A stretch of 64,000 nt of DNA from Nelumbo lutea (taxonomy: Eukaryota > Streptophyta > Magnoliopsida > Proteales > Nelumbonaceae). Of this stretch, positions 50,501 through 59,500 are shown one piece after another. The position numbers were made by a program, and so were the translations under genes. The notes below the pieces were generated by a model that worked only from the letters and a program-made list of their open reading frames with translations, searched no databases and was not told the origin of the DNA. Every line of letters starts with the position of its first letter. Within the stretch, counting starts at the first letter, position 1. Location: contig JAKGHH010000005.1 in assembly GCA_022828595.1 (NCBI GenBank), positions 59,949,655 to 60,013,654 of the forward strand. The letters run 5' to 3'.

Positions 50501-53500
50501 TGAAGCAGTCGAAGGGTATTTTAACCACATTACAGGATAAAAATGAAGCACCAACACATGGAAATAAAATGGAAAAGATATTGATAAAAAAAAAAAAAAA
50601 AGATAAAAGTGGAAACAATATAAAATATGTACCTCCTAGTTGGCAGCTGGCTTAATAAATCAATAAGAAACTCCATAAACCTCTCACAGTACAAGAGACA
50701 AGCATCATCAACTTGCTCAACCCCCATAGAATCACTAGGATGATCATCTTGGTTGTCAATTTGCTTCTGGAAGAACACTTTTGAATCCAGTATCTGAAAA
50801 GAAAATAAAAAAGAGACTAAGTTGGCTTAGACATATCATGGACACTCATAGCTAGGGGTGTCAGTGGACCAGATTCTGGTTCAGTCATATCCTAATCCAA
50901 TCCAATTTTATTAGATAATCGATAAAGATTATTAAATCAAATTGGATTGCAAGAAAAATGCTCCATTTATTGTTTGATTGAATTGGAAGAGTCCAATCCA
51001 ATCCAATAAAAATCTTGATATAATTGAGATTAAGAGACGATGTATTTTGTTGCTTCATCTCCTTGGAAATCACCGTCTGGAGTGTTGCAAATCCTAGGTG
51101 GGACCCACTGCTTCTGTTGGAAGTTGGTAAATAGAAGGAATACATGGAATGAAAAAAAAAAACACAAACACACAGACAATATTCAACTAAGCACACATTA
51201 GAGAATAATTATCTTTATTTGAATAATGAAACCCTAAGTGTTTTGTTCAAGGATAAAGAGAACGGCAGATGGCTCCCACTCCCCAAATAATCAACACCTA
51301 TCCTCTTGCACTTGCACGTGTAGATGGTCACCTAGCTTATTGTCTTTCTTTAACCTGCCAGCTCAGTTACATTTCTCTCCATCTTAACTGGCTACATACA
51401 TTTGAGATCACCAACTTTTCCTTTAAAACATGTGGGTCCCACAAATGTAAAAGAACAAACACTATATTAGAAAAATATATTGGATTCTGAAATCATTTAA
51501 AATCATAGTGGATTAGATTGCTGTTAATCCACTTTTTATTGGATTGGATCAGATTTTCCATTTTTGGATTCAGATTGGATAAAATCCAGATAACTTGGAT
51601 CAGAATGTTATTGGATTTGATTGGACCAGACCAAAATCTCCATCAACAGCCTTCTACACCTGGCTACTACAACAATAACAAAATCAATTTTAGTTCAATA
51701 GTACCTCTAGAAACTCTTCAATCAGGCTTCTCAGGAATTTAACTTCAAGCATACTTGAAGGGTTGAAGGGCTCTTTTCTTTCCTTGGCTTCCTTAGCTTC
51801 TTTTGTAATCATTCTTTTCCACTTCTTGATTCGTTCTTCTGTGTGGTTGCATAACTCCATCTACAAATCAGAAACAAAGCCATCAACTGAAACACATCTA
51901 TTATAGATGCCAAAAAATTAAAAAAAAAATACAACTTCTTCAAGAAAGGTTATGGGGTTGTGCAGGAAAAAAAGGTATTAGGAGCTATAAGAAAAAATTA
52001 AAATAACCTTATGATCTTACCTGAAATCGACCAAGTGAGAGACTATGCCATGACTTTAGACTTGCTAACTTCAAGACAGTCTCACTGACAATTTCATCTT
52101 CCAAACTCTGGACAAAGCACAAATATAAAAGTAATGAAATTTCTCAAAAAAAAAAAAAAAAAAAACAATCGTCTTTAGTTGCAGAAACTAAAGTATATAA
52201 GAGAGGTGAATGCATATGGTATCTTCGAAGTACAAATAATGCAGACAGCAGTCAAGCATTAGCATTTAGGCATCAGTCATTTGGTGATATATGTCTATTT
52301 GAAATGTGCAATTTATAGAACCAGAATGCATGACTTCACAAAGTTAAAGTTGAACATTATATAAAGATGAATTAAGAAAGAAGAATGTAAGAATTAAAAA
52401 ATAAAAATAAAAAGCAGGAACATAGTTGTCAAGGTGATGCCTAGGCAGCAAAGCGCCCACCCAGTCCTAGGGGTGCAACTCTGGCTTGCCCCAGTTAGTA
52501 TTTTACAATGCTTTGGGCTTTGGCATTCGATCCAGGCTTATTTTGTTTTATCAGCAACAGAAATTACATTCATTAAATGAGTTTTAAATCATTATATACA
52601 GTACTGGAACTTAATCCAGCAACCCATTTTTATGTATACAACCCATTACAATTCTGCCCAAAAAATTTGGTCCTTATAAACCCCTTCTTTTGCTAGGACA
52701 TCAGCCAGCCCATTTGCCATTCTTCTCACCCATCTGATGGTAACTTCCACTTCAGTTGCCCCGATTACAAAGCTCACACCACACCTTCATTTCTGAACAC
52801 TCACCAATTCGGGAGGGTCCAAGATTACCCATTGAGCTTCTATCAAAGTTCAGTTTTATGCACGGCCAGGAAGGCTCAATGAGCAATGAGAGGAGTATTG
52901 GGATTCATGAAGTAAGTGCGGCTGCAGAATCTTAAGGGAATAACCCATCTCCAAGGCTTCAAATTGTGCAAGGCACAAATAATGGGGTAAATCAGGAGAA
53001 CCTGAAGCAGAGCAAGAATACATAAACAAGGGGTAAACAATGGGGAGAGAGGACAGATTGCCAGATTATCCAAAGGACAAGAATGCTTCCCAACCAACTC
53101 AGGGAGACAGATAAATACCAACTCTCGGAACTAGTAAGGGAGGCTGAGAACTTTTGCCCAGATCCAACTCCATCCCTCTAGACAAACCCAGGTAACTGAG
53201 TAAATTCAGTTTTTGCTACTGATACATTTTCTATGTCCTATGTTCCAGATTCCAATCCCATTCCAAGTTCAGCAGCCCTAGTATGTGAAGCCAACAAAGA
53301 TGGTGGGTGCTCTAAGATTGTGGAGAGGGTGATGAAGGAACCGGGGGGGGGGAGTTGATAGGGAGGTATAGGAATGAGAAGGTGTGGGAGATTATTCAAG
53401 GAATATTTAGTGAAGTGGAACAAAATGTGTTGTGGAGGAAGGATATGAATGAGATAAGAGGGGAGGGGTCAATTGAGAGGAGAGTAGGAAAGGAGAGGAG

Positions 53501-56500
53501 AAATGAAGGGGATACAGGAGAAAGGATTCAATAGCAGAATTTGTGGGGAAGTTGGGATGTAGAATGGAAAACTTGAATGTCTTGAAAGGTGGCCTACAAA
53601 AGAAAAAGGAGGAGATCAAAGTGAAGAAAAGGAAACTAAGTAAAGTTGAGAGGTTGAAAAGGCATTTGGAAGGTGATAAGAAATTTAGGGTGAAAGGAGA
53701 CAGAAGAAAAGGGGGGAAGTAGTGGGTAGGTGAAGAAGGGAACTAAAAAAGAGATGATAATGAAGATACTTAGCTGAAATGTGAGGGGAATAGGAAGTGC
53801 AAGGAAAAGAGCAATGATTAAAGAGGTGTTAAAGAGGTTTGACCCGGACATTGTATTAATACAGGAGTCCAAAAGAATGGGGTTTGATAGTAGATGGGCA
53901 AAGAGTGTATGGAAAGCCAAGGGGATCAGTTGGGTGGCTGCCCCATCATGGGGAGCCTCAGGGGGGAGAGTAACAATGTGGAAGAAGGATGTGGTTGAAG
54001 GTGTAGAGTAATTAATCGGGAAATATTTTGTCTCATTGAAGTTTAAGCAACAAGAGGATGGTTATATATGGGTACTAACAAATGCTTATGGACCAAATGA
54101 TTACAAGGAGAGGAAGGAATTGTAGGAGGAATTGGCTAATGATAGAGGACTATGGGATGGGCCTTAGTGTGTGGGTGGGGCCTTCAATGTGATTAGATTT
54201 ATGGAGGAAACCAATACTATTAATCAAAGGGTGACAACCAGTATGAGGAAGTTTAACCGGTTTGTGGATGCCTTTGAACTCAAAGAGATACCTTTAGCCC
54301 ACAAGACATTCACATGGTCCGATCTTCAATCGAGTCCCATTTGCTCTGAGGTTGATAGGTTCCTATTCTCATTGGATTGGGAAGACCACTGGGGGAACTT
54401 AGCCTCTAGAGCTCTTCCTAGATTGACCTCGGATCATTGGCCAATTGTGATATGCAAAGAGGAGAAAAGGAGTAGAGGACCTGCCCTTTTAGGTATGAAA
54501 ATGTGTGGTTGCTCCACCCTGGGTTTACTACGAGAGTAAAGGAGTGGTGGAATGAGTGTAATCCAGTTGTGGAATGGGAAGGCATGAGGTTTCATAAGAA
54601 ACTACAATTTCTGAAGCCAAGCTTAAGGAGTGGAATCGATTGGAATTCGGGAGGTTAGAAGAAAGGAAGAGCACCTTGATGGATCAAATTGAGTTCCTTG
54701 ATTCGAAAGAAGAAAGGGGAGAATTTGGAGAGGTAGATAAGGAACAAAGAAGATGTCTGAGAAGGCAATTAGAGGATTGTCTACATAAGGAGGAAATAAA
54801 TTAGAGGCAAAAATCTCAATGCAAATGGCTACAAGAGGGAGATAGAAATACTAGATCTTTTCATTTTGTGGCAAATGGGAGGGGAAGGAAAAACTTTATC
54901 TCAAGACTGGAAGTGGATGGTGTTGCTCTAACACAACAGGATGAAATAGCAAGGGCATTTGTAAAACACTTTAAGTCCATATTAATAAGGCCATTAAGTA
55001 GGGGGATGTGGCTAGAAGGACTAGATTGGTTAGGTGTAGGGGCGGACAATAGGCAAAGATTGGAAAGAATGTTTGAATTGGAGGAGATTAAGGAGGTTGT
55101 GTTTTCTATGAATAGAACAAAAGCTCTAGGCCCGGATGGTTTTACAATGGCTTTCATGAAGACTGTTGGGATATCGTGAAAGGCCGACCTATTGCTAGTG
55201 TTTGAGGAATTTTATAGAATAGGTGTGTTTAACCAGGGCATGAACTCCACTTTCTTAGCATTGGTTCCAAAAAAAAAAGATGCATTCCATCCAAAGGACT
55301 TTAGACCAATCAACCTGGTAAATAGCTTGTATAAGATCTCAGCAAAGGTTTTGTCTTTGAGGATGAAGGAAGTATTGCCAGTAATAATCTCTCCAAATCA
55401 AGGAGCTTTTGTGAGTGAAAGACAAATTACTAATCAAATCCTGATTGCCAATGAAAGTGTGGAGAATTTTAGGAAGGACAGGAAGAAGGTAGTGGTTTGT
55501 AAGCTAGATTTGGAAAAGGCTTATGACTTGGTGGAATTGTCATTCTTGATGAAAGTTATGACCAAATTTGGGTTTGGGACTAGATGGTGTAAATGGATCA
55601 TGGGGTGTGTTCGGAACTGTCATTATTCAGTGCTAGTGAATGGGACAGTGGTGGATTTCTTTCCAACCATTAGGGGAATAAGACAGGGGGACACCCTATC
55701 TCCCTTTCTATTCACTTTGGTTGTTGATGTTTTGAGGAGACTGATTCATAGAGCAGATTCTAGGGGCCTCCTAAGAGGTTGGAGACTTGGGAGGGAGGAA
55801 ATTCCCCTTACCCACTTACAATTTGCAGATGTCACAATATTGTTCTGTGAAGGAGGGAACTTGAGGTACATCAGGAGCTTGAATTTTTTTTATCAATAAC
55901 TGAAAATTTTCATTAATTAAGATGCTTTAGGATACAACAAAAAGTTGTAAAGATATCAGCATAGAAGTTGACCCAGGACAAAATTACAAATGTGCCCAAA
56001 ACATATATGTTCTTTGAACCCCTTGCTTTGCTAAGCTATCAGCCAAACTGTTGGTCGATCTCCTAACCCAACCCACCTGAATTGACATATTCCTTGACAT
56101 CCATTTGAAGCTTCTAAAATCATTCTTCAGCTGCCAGGTCACTCCTTCCCCTTTTTGCAACCATTTTATCACAGTTTTTTAGTCTCCCTCGATGATCTGT
56201 CTATTAATCCCCAACTCTTTGGCCTTCTCAACCCCATATGCTACAGCTAGAAGCTCTCTGCCCTAGCCACATCACCCTCCTCCATAGGACCAAAGAACAG
56301 AGCAATAATGGAACCATTTTCATTTCTAATGGCCCTCTAACACCTGAGGGGCCTGGGTTACCCACACAACTACCATCGAAGTCCAGCTTCTTCCAACCCT
56401 CTATTGGAGGGGACTAGGTCTCACACACATGTCACCTCATAGGTGATGAAGCAACAATAAGTCCCCAAACCCTGAAAAAGTCTTCAACTTTAAAATCTGA

Positions 56501-59500
56501 AAACAGCTTTAAGCTTTTTACCCAATGTGCCACCCTCAATGTTATTGTTTCAACTAAAGCTTCCTTGCATCTTTCTTTACTTTCAAATATTCTATCATTT
56601 CTTTCCTCCCAAATGGTCCAAAGTATTGCTGCTCTAGTGCACCTTCAAAGAATCCTTCCCCTCCTCGTCTTACCACTGAAACCATTAGGGTTGAATAAAC
56701 CTTCCACCCTGTCAGGAGAGAACCACCTGCACCCAAAAAGGAAAGTAGACCAATTCCAAATAAAACTAACAAAAGGGCATGATAAAAGGTGGAAAACAGT
56801 CTCACCACTCAACTTACACAGGACACACCAATTAGGGGACAAGCACCAATTTGGTCTTTTCCTTTGAAGTACATCAAAGGTATTAATACAACCATGAAAG
56901 ACTTTCCAACAAAAAGCACTGATTTTAGGGGGAATAGGAGGGCACCAAATTTCTTTGACCGGAAACTAAAGAGAAGATTGTGTGGCAACCATCGAATGTA
57001 GAAAGGATTTACAAGAAAAAAATCCATCAGAATTAGGACCCCAAATTCTAGAATCTGACCCACCTTCCCCCAAGAAAACTAAATTCAGCAATCCTAACAA
57101 CTCGGATACTACAAGCAGTTCAGACTCTCTAAGTATCCAATTCAATCCTGGAAGGTGAGAATGATGGTTTAGGAAATCGAAAATAGGCTTACCCTTGAAA
57201 CTGACAGATCACAAAGAGAAAGAAATTTCTCCCCTAAAGGAGTATCCTCAATCCACAAATCCTCCCAGAATCTGATTTTACTACCAAAAGACAAATCATA
57301 TCTGATAAAATTAAGGAACGTAGGGAGAAAATCATGGATGGCCTTCTGGGGAGCAGCCAAGTTAGCACTATGGAGACATCCAGCGTCCCATCCGTTGTTC
57401 GACATGCCATGAATGCTTGCAACCACTTTGTGCCATAATTTCCCATTTTCATTTGGAAACCTCCATAGCTATTTGTTCAGCAAAGCCTGATTCTTCATTC
57501 TAATATTACCTATTCTCAAACCCTCTTCCTCTTTCAGTTTCCTCGCTTGTTCCCATCTAACCAAATGATCCTTCTTTTTTTCCCCTGGCTCCCAAAGAAA
57601 ATCCCTCATGATTTTTTCAACTTTCCTCACTATCCTTTGTGGGCATCCTAAACACTGACATGTAGTACACTGGGAGATTTGCTAAAGTGGATTTAATTAG
57701 GGTTATTCTCCCCCCCCCCAAATGAGATATAATTTCTTTTCCACGCCGCCAATCGTTTCTCTATCCTTTCTACCACCGGAGACCAACAACTAGCAGAGAT
57801 CTAAGATTATCTCCAAGGGGTAAACCTAAGTATTTCATTGGCCACTCACCTTTCTCACAACCTAGGGAACTTGCCATAAATCTCACTTCATCCTCTTCAA
57901 TGTTGACTCCAACCAGTAAACTCTTTGACCAATTAATACTCAAATTAGACATCCTCTCAAAGAGATTCACAACCACCCTCAGATTTTCCACTCCCTCCCT
58001 ACTTTCTCCATCACAAAAAATGAGAATGCCATCTGCAAACTGTAATTGAGTTACATCCTAGCTTTGTTTTCAGGCCCTGTGGGAATAGGAGACTCAAATA
58101 GAGCAGAGATCTTAGCAGCTGTACAAGGCATCCAGATTGCTGAACAGTTAGGAGTTCAATAATTGATAGTTGAAGGAGACTCTAAAATTGTTGTGGGATG
58201 GCTGATAAAACCAACTTCAGCTATGTGGCGATATAGAGATTTATTGAGGAAAGTCAATTGGCTCACAAGAAATATGACAGTTACCTCTCTTTGGGTAGAA
58301 AGATCAGCAAATTCCTTAGCAGATGGACTAGCTAAGCAAGGGGTTTCAAGGGATCATTTGTTTTGGGCTGCTATGTAATTTTATTTCTGTTTATTTCTGC
58401 TTATCCGGTTCTTAATTGATGTAATACTTTGTTATAAGAGGTAACAGCTCGTGCCTCTTCATGGGTTTCCTGTATTGCCTTATATTCTGATTTAATAAAT
58501 TATTTTCATTCATAAAAAAAAAAATCAATTTACTTAGTGCTTCAGCAATCATGGTAAATAGAAAAGGAGAAAGGGGGGTCACCCCGCTGAAGCCCACAGA
58601 ATCCTTCAAAGAAATCATACACTGCCCCATTAACTATAACTGAAAAGTGACAAGTTTGCAGGCATTCCATGATCCATTTACACCACAAATTTCAAAACCC
58701 ACATCTCCTCATAATTTCAAACAAGAAATTCCAATCCACTAAGTCATAGGCTTTTTCCAGATCCAGTTTGATAGCCACTCCCTTCCTCTTTGATCTCTTA
58801 TGAGCCTCCACGCATTCATTGGCAATTAAGATTTGATCAATAATCTGTCTGTCCTGCACAAAGGCCCCTTGAGCTTGAGAAACTAAAGGGGAAATCACCT
58901 TTTTAATCCTAAGAGACAGCACCTTTGCAATCACCTTGTAAATACTAGTGACCACTTGTTGAAATTGGTGATACAACTCTTTGAACAAATGTCCAACCTA
59001 TAGGTGAATTTTGAGAAAAGTTGTGCAGTGGGTGTGAATTTGGAGGAGGGAGAGATCAGGGAAAGTGCAGAATTGTTGGGTTGTGAAGTTTCAGGATGGC
59101 TATTGAATTACCTAGGGATGCCTTTGGGTGATAACCCAAAGAAAAATAATTTCTGGAATCTGGTGGTGGAAATATTTGAAAAGACACTTGCCTCTTAGAA
59201 GAAGAAGAATTACCTTTTCCCTTGGAGGGAGGATTACACTGATTAAGGCTACTTTAGCCAATTTACCCATATTTATTTCCTTTCAGTGTTCAAAATCCCA
59301 GCAAAGGTATCTAACAGATTAGAAAAGATAATGAGAGATTTCCTATGGGAGCCGGGAGAGGACAAAAGGGACCATAGGGTGAGTTGGGAGGTGGTGGCTA
59401 GGAGCAAAAACTTAGGTGGCTTGGGGCTTGGGAACATCAGGAAAAGGAATTTGGCTCTTCTAGGGAAATGGTTGTGGAGACTCCCAATAAAAAAAGAGAG